Origin: Luidia sarsii
Lineage: Eukaryota > Echinodermata > Asteroidea > Paxillosida > Luidiidae
Direction of reading: 5' to 3'
Length of the DNA stretch: 64,000 bases
Assembly (NCBI GenBank): GCA_949987565.1
Contig: OX465111.1
Location: forward strand, 11,241,202-11,305,201
A program made the translations under genes and the position numbers. Numbering within the stretch: the stretch's first letter is position 1; the number at the start of each line of letters is the position of its first letter. Under the pieces are notes generated by a model, which did not search any database, was not told the origin of the DNA, and saw only the letters and a program-made list of their open reading frames with translations. Below are positions 1 through 11,693 of this stretch, piece by piece.

Positions 1-385
1 CTTTTTAATATGTCAAAAATTCCCATAGACAAATTTAAAGCACAGGGTTTTTGTGGACGGCACTTTTGCTATTGAACACACTTGGATTTTTTTCAAACTT
101 GACAAATGCATAGAGCCCTTTTTTTTTTTAAGAGAACCAGATGCGGAAAAGCGTTATGTTCTGTTTGCCAACAGACATAAATCTCTAGTTTATCTCATCT
201 TTCTTATCCATGTAATGTATCTCATCCATACAATCTTTCTAATCTACCTGACCTATCTAATCAATCAAAACAGTCAAATATATCAAATGAATCTAGTTTA
301 TATGTCTCTAATCCTGCTAATAATTGATATCTAATCTTTGTGATTTATTCAGTCAGTCCAATCTATCAAATCTATCATGTCTATC
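1..385. other. AT-rich flank, no exon recognised
   Basis: No exon was found here. Positions about 181-385 are a degenerate pyrimidine-rich stretch built from short words such as atctatc and atcaatc, probably a decayed tandem repeat. It should be intron of the left EGF-SEA gene, because the first visible exon starts at 943 in phase 1. Confidence 0.5.
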
Positions 386-849
386 TTAAAGGGTACCTGA
401 AATGAAAAGGAATATGATGTGTAATCACTCAGAGAGGGTATGAACTTCCATGTGTCAGTTTGTTTTTTAAATATAGTAATCATATTTTTGAGAAAGCAGT
501 ACATTTCTCGACAGAAAACTGCCCCCCACTTTTCAACCCCCAAAATTGCGACAGCGTTCCGCGTAACTACATGTACGTGACGTCACCGGCATAAAACAGA
601 GCATTGTGTGCACGAACTTTGCACTTTGGCTTTAGCCGACCTTTTGTACGCGTTTTGGGTTGTCATAGAAGTGCTCACCCTGATAATATCGACACACTAC
701 GCATTTTCACTACCACGTGGCGAATTAACTTATTCACTCTGCCATGGTTTTCTTGTGGACGCGCTTACGCACGTAAACGATACGATACGATATAAAGTCT
801 TACAATAGTTTACTTGATATTGTAATTCTTCATTTCAGGTACCCTTTAA
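386..849. mobile_element. MITE flanked by TTAA, copy 1
   Basis: A non-coding element of about 456 bp (390-845) has terminal inverted repeats AGGGTACCTGAAAT / ATTTCAGGTACCCT and is flanked on both sides by TTAA (386-389 and 846-849). TTAA duplication is typical of piggyBac and Kolobok-type cut-and-paste transposons. The superfamily is inferred from the target site only. A second copy lies at 63035-63398 in the same orientation. It has no coding capacity. Confidence 0.8.
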
Positions 850-942
850 CTTTCTGATATATCTTCATCAAAAGATATGCAGTTCATTGTTACATTCTCT
901 AATTGTGTTCTCTTGTCTCTAACCCCTTTGCCCAATGTACAG

Positions 943-1032
943 AGTGTTCCTTGGTTTGTATCAATGGTGGACTGAATGAAGAAACCTGTCAGTGTTCATG
1001 CCAGGACCATTGGACCGGGAATACTTGCTCTG
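943..1032 (+). CDS. Left gene exon 1 in window: short EGF-like module
   Basis: A 90-nt exon, phase 1 at both ends, preceded by AG and followed by gtaagg. It encodes a compact EGF-like module with Cys spacing ECSLVC...CQCSC...CSG. It has no calcium-binding DxxE start. It is the first of three such modules, and the gene continues upstream outside the window. Confidence 0.85.
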
Positions 1033-1144
1033 GTAAGGACAAAACTTACGATTGCAAAACAAAATGATCAAGTGAAAAATTATTGTAAATGAAAATATCT
1101 AACAAATCCATGTTAATCTACTGTTCACGGTCTTTGTCATACAG

Positions 1145-1234
1145 ATTGTGGGTTGACTTGTGTCAATGGAAATCTGAACAGTCAGACATGCCAGTGTTTG
1201 TGCGAGGAATATTGGGAGGGAAGCACTTGTTCTG
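1145..1234 (+). CDS. Left gene exon 2: short EGF-like module
   Basis: A 90-nt phase 1-1 exon (acceptor cag, donor gtaagt) encoding DCGLTCVNG...CQCLC...CSG. It has the same length and Cys pattern as the preceding exon, so these modules arose by exon duplication. Confidence 0.87.
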
Positions 1235-1413
1235 GTAAGTAGTTTTGATGCAATCTATCCTTTCATTCCTAAAGAGTAATGAACCTTTGGTGGAAAAAGG
1301 GCTGTCTGACCTCAAGTGGTTTGGGACAAACTCCTGAACTTGCTGAATGCTACATGTATGTCTTTGTTTGAATTGACTTGACAAACTCATTATGTGATGT
1401 TGTTTTCTTACAG

Positions 1414-1506
1414 AATGTTCTCTTACATGTGTGAATGAGGGTGTACTCAATAGTGATACATGCCAGTGTACGTGTAGTCAGAGGTGGACTGGTGGCAACT
1501 GCTCAG
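1414..1506 (+). CDS. Left gene exon 3: short EGF-like module
   Basis: A 93-nt phase 1-1 exon (acceptor cag, donor gtagga) encoding ECSLTCVNEG...CQCTC...CSG. Its counterparts in the right gene are the exons at 46069-46158 and 47073-47165. The following intron is almost filled by a G/T minisatellite. Confidence 0.88.
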
Positions 1507-2990
1507 GTAGGATATAGATTGGGTTAGGTTCGGCTGGGTAGGGTTGGGTTTGATGCGTTGGGCTGAGTAGGGACAGGTTGGAGTGGAGTGGGTTTGGTTG
1601 TTTGGAGTTTTGGCAGTTGGATTGGGTTTGGTTGGGCTGTGTTGGGTGTGATGGGCTTGATTGAGTTGGAGTTGGAGGGGTTTTGATGGGCTAGGTTGAG
1701 TTGGGTTTGTTTAGGATTAATTTATTTGGGCTGATCATGAGTTAGACTGTGTTTGATTGGATTGGTTTGGGTAGCATGGGTTTGGTTTGGTTTGGTTTGG
1801 TTTGGTTTGGTTTGGTTTGGTTTGGTTTGGTTTGGTTTGGTTTGGTTTGGGGTGAGTTTGGTTTGGTTGAGTTGGGATGAGTTGGGTTTGGTTGAGTTGG
1901 GATGAGTTGGGTTTGGTTGGGTTTGGCTGGGCTGGGATGAGTTGGGTTAGGGTGAGTTGGGATGAGTTGGGTTTGGTTGGGTTGGGTTTGGTTGGGTTGG
2001 GATGAGTTGGCGGGTTTGGGTGAGTTGGGATGAGTTGGGTTTGGTTGGGTTTGGTTGGGTTGGGATGAGTTGGCGGGTTTGGCTGGGTTGGGATGAGTAG
2101 GGTTTGGGTGAGTTGGGATAAGTTGGGTTTGGTTGAAATGGGTTTGGATGAGTTGGGATGAGTTGGGTTTGGCTGGGTTGGGATGAGTTGGGTTGGGATG
2201 AGTTGGGTTTGGGTGAGTTGGGATGAGTTGGGTTTGGTTGAGTTGGGTTTGGTTGGGTTGGGAAGAGTTGGCGGGTTTGGGTGAGTTGGGATGAGTTGGG
2301 TTTGGTTGATTTGGGTTTGGTTGAGTTGGGATGAGTTGGGTTTGGTTAAGTTGGGATGAGATGGGTTTGGTTGAGTTGGGATGAGTTGGGATTGGTTGGG
2401 TTTGGCTGGGTTGGGATGAGTTGGGTTAGGGTGAGTTGGGATGAGTTGGGTTTGGTTGAGTTGGGTTTGGTTGGGTTTGGTTGGGTTGGAATGAGTTGGC
2501 GGGTTTGGGTGAGTTGGGATGAGTTGGGTTTGGTTGGGTTTGGCTGGGTTGGGATGAGTAGGGTTTGGGTGAGTTGGGATAAGTTGGGTTTGGTTGATTT
2601 GGGTTTGGTTGAGTTGGGATGAGTTGGGTTTGGTTGAGTTGGGATGAATTGGGTTTGGTTGAGTTGGGATGAGTTGGGTTTGGCTGGGTTGGGATGAGTT
2701 GGGTTGGGATGAGTTGGGTTTGGGTGAGTTGGGATGAGTTGGGTTTGGTTGAGTTGGGTTTGGTTGGGTTGGGAAGAGTTGGCGGGTTTGGATGAGTTGG
2801 GTTTGGTTGATTTGGGTTTGGTTGAGTTGGGATGAGTTGGGTTTGGTTGAGTTGGGATGAGTTGGGTTTGGTTGGGTTTGGTTGAGTTGGCATGAATTGA
2901 GTTAGGTTGAGTTGGGTTTGGTTGAGTTTGGTTTGGTAGGAATGATTGGATTGGCTGTAGATTGATGATGAATTGTGTTGAGTTTGGTTC
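1507..2990 (+). repeat. G/T-rich intronic minisatellite, about 1.4 kb
   Basis: A degenerate array built from words like TGGGTTGGGATGAGT and TGGGTTTGGTTGAG fills the intron between left exons 3 and 4. It includes a (TTTGG)n microsatellite near 1789-1851. The G-rich strand is the sense strand of the gene, and its dense GGG runs could form G-quadruplexes. The homologous introns of the right gene carry arrays of the same composition with the same strand bias. Open frames across it reflect only the absence of stop codons in the units. Confidence 0.95.
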
Positions 2991-3039
2991 TTTTATTTTT
3001 CCATTATTAATTGAATGTCTGTCTCCTTGTCATATTTAG

Positions 3040-3141
3040 CCTGTGAAGAGCCTTCGCCCACCTGCATGAATGGAGGAGAATTCATTACAGAAGACTGCCA
3101 ATGCATTTGTCCCTATCCATATTCTGGTCCACTGTGTCAAG
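3040..3141 (+). CDS. Left gene exon 4: EGF-like module
   Basis: A 102-nt phase 1-1 exon (acceptor tag, donor gtatgc) encoding ACEE...CMNGGEF...CQCICPY...CQG, a canonical six-cysteine EGF. It corresponds to the right gene exon at 44888-44983. Confidence 0.88.
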
Positions 3142-3480
3142 GTATGCTTATGAAAGTTTGTATGGAATGTTTGCATTCCACCCAAAATATCAGGGATATG
3201 ATCAATGGTTGGGGGTCATGCAGCAGTGACATATCAGGCTAGTCATGGTGGAGGTAGCAAGGCAAGGGTGGTTTGTGCTGCCACCATGAAAGAAGATGTC
3301 TTCTTGTGAGTGTGTGTGGTTCTGAGGCAAACTGATCATTAGTTCATCAATTCTCCTCTACACTGTACAATGTATATACTCATGGAGATATTCCCATGAG
3401 GTGTCACTGTAAACCACCTTTGATAACTTGATACAAACAATGCTACCAAACTAGTCTTACTGAGCTGAATAATGACTTTA

Positions 3481-3745
3481 TACCGGGACCTCTGGTTTCG
3501 GATACCAGCGCTCTTATCGTCTGAAGTATCCAGCTCTAAGATGGCAGCCTTCCCAAAATAGTCACCTTGTCTTTGCCTGGGTTAGGGCACCAGTCAGAAG
3601 CTATTCAACCATAAATTGCAGTATACATCTCCAGGGAATCACGCCCTGCTTTCATTCAGATGCAAAGAACCGATTGTTGTAAACCTGGCTACAGTAGCTC
3701 TGCAATCACACAAAGTAGATGTAGAATTTAAGTCAAACAAACAAA
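3481..3745 (-). repeat. tRNA-derived SINE
   Basis: On the minus strand this carries a degenerate tRNA-like head (pol III box A/B region ending in a CCAGAGGT-like block). It is followed by the family body containing CTTCTGACTGGTGCC and a block near TACAGCAAG. The edge near 3735 ends with caaacaaacaaagg, as other copies do. Related copies lie at 7255, 27236, 31020, 36330, 60540 and 61050. It sits in the left gene intron between exons 4 and 5. Confidence 0.65.
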
Positions 3746-3859
3746 GGAAATGCAGACGGGGATCCTTGAGTTGAATAAGGAGTGAAACAAACCTAGCATG
3801 GGGAATAATCAGAGAGGCGTGATGTTTAGACCCCCAACAGGACCTTTTCTTCATTGATG

Positions 3860-4326
3860 ACACTATGAACATCTAAACCGTAAAAAAGGGGTGAAAATGT
3901 CATTTGGCCGTGAAACTAAAAAGTCACTGTGATTTCAAGGTGCATTTTACAGTGAATTCACCGTGAACTTAATTGCCTCTCTGACCTGATAAGGACATCT
4001 TCTGGTCACTAAAGAGACCGTGAAAAAAACCGTGAATATCTAAGGTGGCAAGCTCCAGCCTTTAGGGATGGCTAATTCAATTACCAGTAGGGACCACCAG
4101 CCCCCATAGAGGTACTGTATGATGTCCTTGTACCTGTCACTCCCTGATAAATTGCCTCTAGCCATTTACCACCAGGAATGTGGCCTTGGAGACCACTGGT
4201 GAAAACACCTTGAAAATGACTTGGCTAACTGTGTGCCATGAAATAGGGGTGAAAACACAGTGAATTTTCTTTTCATGGCTAAATGACATTTTCACCCCAT
4301 TTTCATGGTTTAGATGTTCATAGTGT
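3860..4326. mobile_element. MITE with ACACTATGAACATC ends, copy 1
   Basis: A non-coding element of about 467 bp bounded by inverted repeats beginning ACACTATGAACATCTAAACC and ending in their complement. It has no coding capacity. Two more copies, at 9387-9858 and 42428-42895, are in the opposite orientation relative to this one. A clear target-site duplication was not found. Confidence 0.85.
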
Positions 4327-4404
4327 GAAGTGGAGTGATTTTCTTTTTGGGGGTCCTCATTACGCCTAATACCTGATGTAACAACTATTATGTCTGTTGC
4401 TTAG

Positions 4405-4542
4405 ATGGAGATCCGTGCACTGCTGAAGGTGTGTGCACAGGAGAAGAAATGTACTGTGACCCAGCAACCAATGAAGATGGCTACATGTGCAAGTGTAATC
4501 CCTTCAAGCTGTACACCACAGCCAACAGTGGCTCCTGTACAC
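4405..4542 (+). CDS. Left gene exon 5: EGF-like module with CNPF motif
   Basis: A 138-nt phase 1-1 exon (donor gtaagt) encoding a six-cysteine module DGDPC...YC...MCKCNPF...SC. The right paralog exon (44177-44311) keeps the CNPF block and the final SC. It directly precedes the SEA domain in both genes. Confidence 0.85.
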
Positions 4543-5059
4543 GTAAGTGTAGCAATGTGATGCAGCCTTGACTAAAGGAAGGCTTGGGCTAGGCCTCAGG
4601 CTTCAGTCTCATAACATCACCAGTCAGGCTTGTATTTGAGTCACAAAATATCCAGTCCAAGGCCAAGTCACATCTCTTGAGTACGAGTCCAATCCGAGTC
4701 ACATCTCTCGAGTCTTGAGTTCAAATCCCGAGTCTGAGTCTGAGTCATGGAAGATAAAATTGAGTCATACTCATGTCTGAGTTTGAGACACAATTCATAC
4801 AAGTCTGTCACAGGTATTAAAGCACAGGTTTTTGAGCACAGTTGTTGAAGAATACTCACAGAACACGACCAGTATATCTTCAAGGCTTTTTGTGACTGAT
4901 AGGAAGCCTGTAAGTCCAACCCGGATCCAGGGATTTGTGAAGGGTCATAGATCTATTTGATTGAATGCATGACAATGTAGTTCCATGAGGGTTTTCCCTG
5001 ACCAGTGTGTAGTTATCACTGTATGCTCAGTGTTGTGCACAATCACAGGCTACAACCCT

Positions 5060-5135
5060 ATCTTACTCACTTGACCACCGAGCTGGTTGAGGTCTTGTGG
5101 TAGATCTTATTCAAATTGAATTGCATCAAACTCAC
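5060..5135 (-). repeat. Fragment of a second tRNA-like repeat family
   Basis: The text cacttgaccaccgagctggt and neighbours match the tRNA-like blocks at 29790-29880 and 59215-59275 (box-A-like GTGGTCAAGTGGTTAAGAC on the other strand). This is a truncated copy in intron 5 of the left gene. Confidence 0.5.
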
Positions 5136-5530
5136 CCAAATACAACACTCTTGAAACCCCAGTATATTCAACCCCAGGATATTATGGGTTTTTTTTTCTT
5201 TCCTTCCTAAAAGATAATCTCTGAAAACAACCACACCATATTGGACTATGTGAAATCAAACCAAACCTATTGGAACTATAATTGTAATTTGTGTATAAAA
5301 AACAGCCATATCTGTGACCATTTTATTTACTAAAAGCCTCAAAAAAAGTAGAATGTTTGTGGTGAGGCCATTTGTATAACCTTGTTTGAGATTTAGTGTG
5401 ACTCTAGGAGAGAGCCAGTAACTCAACATTGCAGGCATGGTTCATCTTCTTATCTAAAATCCTCTCATCAACCCACACTGACAGAATACGTTATGACTAG
5501 ACTGTCCAATTTTCTTCTGTTCGTTTACAG

Positions 5531-5643
5531 GGGTTTCAGCAGGGCTTCAGCTTGTCGTGTCTCTTGCGTTGGACTTCAAAGTGGCCTACCAGTCAGCCAC
5601 CTCAGCAGCCTCCATACGTTTCAGCGCACTGATCGCACAACTG
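5531..5643 (+). CDS. Left gene exon 6: SEA domain, first half
   Basis: A 113-nt exon, phase 1 in and phase 0 out (acceptor cag, donor gtataa), encoding VSAGLQLVVSLALDFKVAY...FSALIAQL. This is the N-terminal beta-strand and helix half of a SEA domain. It is homologous to the right exon at 43480-43589, and the phase 0 split inside the SEA domain is the same in both genes. Confidence 0.85.
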
Positions 5644-6059
5644 GTATAATGACTTGGATTTGTCCGTAGCCTAAGGGACTGGAATGAATGCCTTTTGTCT
5701 GGTCGGGGGTGATGGCTACTTGGAGATGAACATTGCCATGAAGGCTAGATGTGTAGGAAAAAAGCACATACAAGTTTAATGATACACAATTTGATAGAGG
5801 AAAGGAAAATTTAAAGCCAATTTGGAGGTGGGTCTGTGAAAATAGAAAAACAAAATCCGAAATCAATTTAGACATAGCATAAGGTTTCTATCCTAAAAGG
5901 ACCTTAAAATCCTGTGCCAGAGATGCACAGAAACCAAAGAGCTAAGGGTCAACGTTACATCAGCCAAATCAGAGTTTGGCCTCATTGTTGTCATAATACG
6001 TTAAGAATTGATCATGCTACCAGCTACTGTATGAATCCAAAGTCCGCCTGACTAACTCA

Positions 6060-6145
6060 ACCAGCTGGTTGGTCATGCTAGCAAGTATGCACCAGCAGGA
6101 GTCGTGGGTTCAAATCCCTCCACGATTCAAGCTGCTTATGGGGCT
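6060..6145 (+). repeat. tRNA-like repeat with box B
   Basis: A short tRNA-like stretch with agctggttggtcatgc and box-B-like gtgggttcaaatccc. It resembles the head of a SINE in intron 6 of the left gene. No intact cloverleaf was recognised. Confidence 0.45.
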
Positions 6146-6357
6146 TTGCTCCCTAAACAACACATTGTAAAAAGCATGCATTTTTTAACAAATATTCACA
6201 GACATAATCAAATCGCAGTCTCTCTTGGTTCTTCTACAGTAAGCAACGCACAAACTGAAAAATGTGAAAAAAAATTGTGTCATGGCATCAACTGGGAAAT
6301 CTGCTTGACTTTCTCATCAAGTTGTGATCAAAGGAATTGTTTCCTCCTCTCATGCAG

Positions 6358-6574
6358 GTTTTGAAGAAATTGCAGAGCAGCGCACGGATAAACGGCGCTA
6401 TGGCAGTGCATGTTGTGGACTTGAAGAATGGCAGTGTGGTGGTTTCCATGGTGACGCTCTTTGACAACACGGCCCCCACCATGGAGATTCTCGAGGAAGT
6501 GGTTGCCAGCGGCAACGAGCTTAGCGACGGCAACTCGTCTTTACCAATCGTTCCCAACTCTGTCAGTGCAACTG
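6358..6574 (+). CDS. Left gene exon 7: SEA domain, second half, with GSVVV cleavage motif
   Basis: A 217-nt exon, phase 0 in and phase 1 out (donor gtgagt), encoding LKKLQSSARINGAMAVHVVD then NGSVVVSMVTLF. GSVVV (codons from 6430) is the known SEA autoproteolysis site, where the Gly-Ser bond breaks during folding. The rest covers the helix and last strand of the SEA domain and ends in VPNSVSATG. The right copy (41896-42106) keeps GSVVV and the VPNS.S.TG end. Confidence 0.9.
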
Positions 6575-7153
6575 GTGAGTGCAGTGCCCGGTAATAATGA
6601 TGTCCCTTTCTTCATGAGCACATCGTATAACCAGTACTCCTCTCAATAATCTCCCTTTATCATGAAGATATGTATGGTTATCTTTAAAGCAATGATGAAA
6701 CATGGACTTCCAGGTATATATGGTGTGAATTGCTCTCAGTACATTGCTTTCAATTGTCAGAGTTTGCCTTGGTTTATCAAACTGTGGCATAGAAATGATA
6801 GGCAAGTCTACTTCAGACAACAATTAATTGAAAAAAAAGAAATACAAGGGATACTGTTATTATAGACCTATAGGCTATGTACATTGTTATGCCCTACCGT
6901 ATTCCTGAAACAAAAATAACATTCAAAAGGATGAGAAACTACATGAAGTATCAATGGATGTTTGCTTGGAAAATCTGATTATTTCAGCTTTTAACTCAGT
7001 GGATATTTAAGTAGTTGACATCACTTTGAAACCAGTCTTCCCTGCACTTCTTTGTAGATATGTATTTGTAAATGTTTGGGCCTACCTTCCCTGCACTTCT
7101 TTGTAGATATGTATTTGTAAATGTTTGGGCTCATTGTTAATCACTCTGATCAG

Positions 7154-7238
7154 AATTGCCAGCTGACTGTCAGGCAGACTCATGCCAAAATGGAGGCACT
7201 TGTGAGAGATCAGGATTCTCACCTCTGCTAACTTGCAG
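7154..7238 (+). CDS. Left gene exon 8: juxtamembrane EGF, first half
   Basis: An 85-nt exon, phase 1 in and phase 2 out, encoding ADCQADSCQNGGTCE...FSPLLTC. Together with exon 9 it forms a canonical EGF just outside the membrane. The same phase 2 split occurs in the right gene (39984-40062). Confidence 0.87.
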
Positions 7239-7254
7239 GTAATTCATTCAAAAC

Positions 7255-7490
7255 TGTTGCCTGTAACAAATAAAGGAAAAGCGGACTGGGAACTGTTCAA
7301 CAGGTTTTGAAAAAAAATGGCAAAGGAAACTTGGACAGGACCGAGGACTTTAACCTGAGACCTCTGGTTTTTGCATACCAGTGCTCATCTGAGCAATGTA
7401 GCTCTTCATAGTCTTCCCCAAATAGTCGACTAGTCTTTGCTGGGGTTTTGGCACCATTCAGAAGCATTAAACTGCTCCCGTTTCAGGATA
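7255..7490 (-). repeat. tRNA-derived SINE
   Basis: A minus-strand copy of the SINE family. It has the tRNA-like segment around cctgagacctctggttt and cataccagtgctc, followed by the family block containing ggcaccattcagaagc. It lies in intron 8 of the left gene. Confidence 0.6.
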
Positions 7491-8000
7491 GATAGTATTT
7501 GAATAGTGCTTAACGAAGGGTTTTCTAAGATGTGAAAAGTAGCAACAATGTGTTAGGCTTTCCGACTGTCTGGAGAGTCAACAAAAGGAGCTTCGCGTAA
7601 CTGTATTTGAAGACTAATCCATGATGTATTTGCACAGTTTAGGATATATATTACACCATGAAGATGATTTTAAAACCTGGAATATAGAGCTCAGAGAAAG
7701 TAGCGTGCCAAGTTTTTTGTAGAGACCATGCAAAGTGTAAAAGCCAACCAATGTGCCATACGAAGAGGTCCAATTCACATTTCATGTAATTTTCTCAGGA
7801 TTTGTTTTTTGAGACGGCACAAATTGATGTCTTGTGGCTTGGCGTGCATATGGGCAGCGTTTAAATCTTGATTTAAATTGCATTTGTTTGTATATACATG
7901 TACCGGTGACTCCTTTCAAGCACTGAGATCATACTGAGATCATCTCAGCTCAGTAGTGAGCTCTTGGTACTATTGTCCCTCTGCTGTGTTTCATTTACAG

Positions 8001-8095
8001 TTGCCCCTCGGCATTCACTGGAGACAACTGTGAGACCGCTGTAACTACTGCACCAACTGCTACACAAACCACACCAGCAACACCACTCCCTGAAG
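8001..8095 (+). CDS. Left gene exon 9: EGF second half and Thr/Pro linker
   Basis: A 95-nt exon, phase 2 in and phase 1 out (donor gtactg), encoding CPSAFTGDNCE, the end of the EGF, and then a short Thr/Ala/Pro linker (TTAPTATQTTPATPLPEG). The linker is likely O-glycosylated. Homologous to the right exon at 39458-39537. Confidence 0.87.
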
Positions 8096-8939
8096 GTACT
8101 GATAAAACCTACATGTAGTCTTAAGAACTGCTCAATATCTCTCAGAAATCAAGAGGGCCTGCTGTTTCGATTGTAGCAGGGCTTTTCTCAAAGGTTGACT
8201 TTGCAAACACCCAACAGTTTTCAGAAAAAAGAACAGGAAATTGAAGTGGGGTCAGGGTTGGTATCTGTAGCCTAATCACTGGTAGGGCCTGCTGCCTTTG
8301 AGAAAGATTCTGCTAGGAGCAACATGTAAGGCCCTCAACATTTCAGTATTGCATTTAGATCATTTAAGCCAGTAGGTATGCTAACAACTTTTGCATGACT
8401 CTATTTCTCGTAATTTTAGAGCCCGATAAACCATTAAATGTTCCTCAAGATAGTAGGAGTAGTACATGTACATGTAGCTATTTGTGACTTGATATAAAAA
8501 AACATGAACATGAACCAGTCATAAGGTGTGTTCAGATTGGCTTGAGCTCTCATTGATAAGCTGCTCTTTGTACACCAATTGTGCATGAACAAAGCACATC
8601 ATGTTGACTATGCACTCAAGATGGTCTCCCTACAGTACACCACTGGTGGACATGGGGTACCAGACTAGACTGCTCAAACTCGATGCTGTGAGTTGATGTG
8701 TAGTGAAAGCATTGACTTACTCAATGTGTGATTGGTACCAGCAATGTATGCTTAGTGCTTTGCTTGATTACAAGCTTGAAAAAAAAAACACAAACAGGCA
8801 ATCGAGCTTAGCACATACCGGTAGCAGACACTGCTCATCCCATGTTTAATTGAAACCCATGTTTAATAGTTTAATTGAATGTGCACAATTTGAAGTCACA
8901 TATATGTCAAGGTTGTTTGTACCGTCTTCTTCATCTTAG

Positions 8940-9208
8940 GAGGGCTATCACCTCTGGCTACAGTGCTGATAATTGTAGGCAGCATCCTGCTACTGGTTAC
9001 CACTGTGGGCCTGGTCTCCTGCATGTGTCTGCTCATGCGACAGCAGTACCAGAGGAAGTGGGCCTACGACAGGCAGAGAGGGCGCCCTATTCAGCCCAGA
9101 GACTACAGCTATCGTCACGGCGACGCCTATCCTGACACCTTTGACGAGGACGAGCGGCGCATGGAGCATCTGCAGCGGGTGATTCAGAACTCACCGTACT
9201 TGCAGCCG
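8940..9208 (+). CDS. Left gene exon 10: transmembrane helix and proximal tail
   Basis: A 269-nt exon, phase 1 in and phase 0 out (donor gtaagg). It encodes LATVLIIVGSILLLVTTVGL, a clear transmembrane helix, then CMCLLMRQQYQRKW, a membrane-proximal basic stop-transfer segment. An acidic, Tyr-containing tail follows, with DTFDEDERRMEHLQ and NSPYLQP. The right paralog (38429-38679) shares the helix, the CMCL block and SPYLQ. Confidence 0.92.
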
Positions 9209-9386
9209 GTAAGGGGTCAGAGGTCACGCCCACAAATGACACTGCGCTGATTGGGACTAAAGCACGCAGCTATCTATACGTGTGATTTTGTAAATACTGG
9301 ATTTTTTTTCTCTTCCGTAAACAGCATTGAAAGATATCTCAAAAATTGAGAGGGATGGACGTTTAGATCCAAGCAGGGCCTTGCTC

Positions 9387-9858
9387 ACACTATGAACATC
9401 TAAACCGTGAAAATGGGATGAAAATGTCATTTAGCCGTGAAAAGAAAATTCACCGTGTTTTCACCCCTATTTCATGGCACACAGTTAGCGAAGTCATTTT
9501 CACAGTGTTTTCACCAGTGGTCTTCAAGGCCACATTCCTGGTGGTAAATGGCTAGAGGCAATTTAGAATTATCTGGGAGTGACAGTTACAAGGACACCAT
9601 ACAGTACCTCTATGGGGGCTGGTGGTCCTTACTAGTAATTGAATTAGCCATCCCTCAAGGCTGGAGCTTGCCACCCTAGATATTCACGGTGTTTTCACGG
9701 TCTCTTTAGTGACCAGAAGATGTCCTTATCAGGTTAGAGAAGCGATTATTTTCATGGTGAATTCACTGTAAGATGCACCGTGAAATCACAGTGACTTTTT
9801 AGTTTCACAGCAAAATGACATTTTCACCCCTTTTTCACGGTTTAGATGTTCATAGTGT
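9387..9858. mobile_element. MITE with ACACTATGAACATC ends, copy 2
   Basis: A 472-bp element with near-perfect inverted termini (ACACTATGAACATCTAAACC and its complement). It lies in intron 10 of the left gene and appears to have inserted inside an older repeat whose edge (tttagatccaagcagggcc) resembles the tttcgatcctagcagg family. Confidence 0.88.
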
Positions 9859-10202
9859 CAAAAGTCCTGCCAGGATCAGAGCAGCTTGCACTCCAATGCC
9901 AAATGGTCATGTCATCAATGTTTGTAATATGACAGGTCCACCCTGTCAACTCACTGCACTTGACGATTCTTATCTGGTGACACACCTCACTATTTGCTAG
10001 AATGGGAATGTGGTTTGATGATGAATATATATGAAATGATACTTGTTCATCATAAGCACTGTACAGATTTGCATGCAAAAGAGCAACCTTGCAGCCAAAG
10101 TACCGGTACATGCAATTAGGTTATGTGTTTTCTAATTGTGTCACTTGCACAATGAGGGTGACCTGCAATAAGGATGTGTGTGTTTCAATTTTTACATGAC
10201 AG

Positions 10203-10283
10203 AACTTGAGTCGGGGGCATTTCATGCGGCCTTATCTTGCCACAGGAATGGAGGCAGAGGAGAGCTACAACGACCAGCAAAGG
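10203..10283 (+). CDS. Left gene exon 11: cytoplasmic tail
   Basis: An 81-nt phase 0-0 exon (donor gtaaga) encoding NLSRGHFMRPYLATGMEAEE then SYNDQQR. The right counterpart (37529-37612) conserves MxRPY(L/V)AxG and a following acidic and Asn-Asp segment, which suggests a conserved intracellular docking region. Confidence 0.85.
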
Positions 10284-10639
10284 GTAAGAAGACTTTGTGA
10301 CATCTATACAACCACTCCTTGTAATATTAAGAATGTGTCTAAATTGGTCAGTGTCCATGGGTGGCAATAATACACAAGTCTATGGGACTTGACTGCACTT
10401 GATTGTTAGTAATGTCCTACCATAGACTCTAGTGTAATTACCAGCCATGCACGTAGCCACTGAATTCAGACTGAAGAAGTCATGACATAAAGTCCATATC
10501 CTGACCTTAGTCAGTCTGATCTGAGCTATCTGGGAGAGCTACACTGTACCATGCAGCAGTGGACATTTCAGAAATTAATTGTAGTCTACAGATTCAATTC
10601 AGTTTACCCTGTCTACCGATTTTATTCAGTCACATAATG

Positions 10640-11566
10640 TCCGATCACCCTGTATACGGTAGGCCTACCAATTATATTCAGTCACCTGATATGGCTAGTC
10701 TAGGTTGGTGTGTGATGACCCTGTCTACCAATTGTATTCAGTCACCTGGTGTGGGTGGACAAATGGTTGGTGTGTGATGACCCTGTCTACCAATTGTATT
10801 CAGTCACCTGGTGTGGGTAGACAAAAATGGTCGGTGTGTGATGACCCTGTCTACCAATTGTATTCAGTCACCTGGTGTGGGTAGACAAATGGTCGGTGTG
10901 TGATGACCCTGTCTACCAATTGTATTCAGTCACCTGGTGTGGGTAGACAAATGGTCGGTGTGTGATGACCCTGTCTACCAATTGTATTCAGTCACCTGGT
11001 GTGGGTAGACAAATGGTTGGTGTGTGATGACCCTGTCTACCAATTGTATTCAGTCACCTGGTGTGGGTAGACAAATGGTCGGTGTGTGATGACCCTGTCT
11101 ACCAATTGTATTCAGTCACCTGGTGTGGGTAGATAAAAATGGTCGGTGTGTGATGACCCTGTCTACCAATTGTATTCAGTCACCTGGTGTGGGTAGACAA
11201 ATGGTCGGTGTGTGATGACTCTGTCTACCAATTGTATTCAGTCACCTGGTGTGGGTAGACAAATGGTTGGTGTGTGATGACCCTGTCTACCAATTGTATT
11301 CAGTCACCTGGTGTGGGTAGACAAAAATGGTCGGTGTGTGATGACCCTGTCTACCAATTGTATTCAGTCACCTGGTGTGGGTAGACAAATGGTTGGTGTG
11401 TGATGACCCTGTCTACCAATTGTATTCAGTCACCTGGTGTGGGTAGACAAATGGTCGGTGTGTGATGACACTGTCTACCAATTGTATTCAGTCACCTGGT
11501 GTGGGTAGACAAATGGTTGGTGTGTGATGACCCTGTCTACCAATTGTATTCAGTCACCTGGGATTG
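10640..11566 (+). repeat. 62-bp minisatellite, about 15 copies
   Basis: A highly homogeneous tandem array of a 62-bp unit (some 64 bp with two extra A). It contains caattgtattcagtcacc and ggtgtgtgatgaccctgtc. It fills most of the last intron of the left gene. Copies differ mainly at ggt(c/t)ggt and the aaa insertion. The right gene's last intron has no such array, so it arose after the paralogs split. Confidence 0.95.
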
Positions 11567-11693
11567 GTTAGCAAAGTGTTAATGTATGGCCGCAGCTATG
11601 TATGTTTTCCAGGCCAAGTCAATTTCATGTTATTTCTATATTTTGTTGTTGATTTCATACTTACTATTATATGATATTGTTTTTCTTACTAAG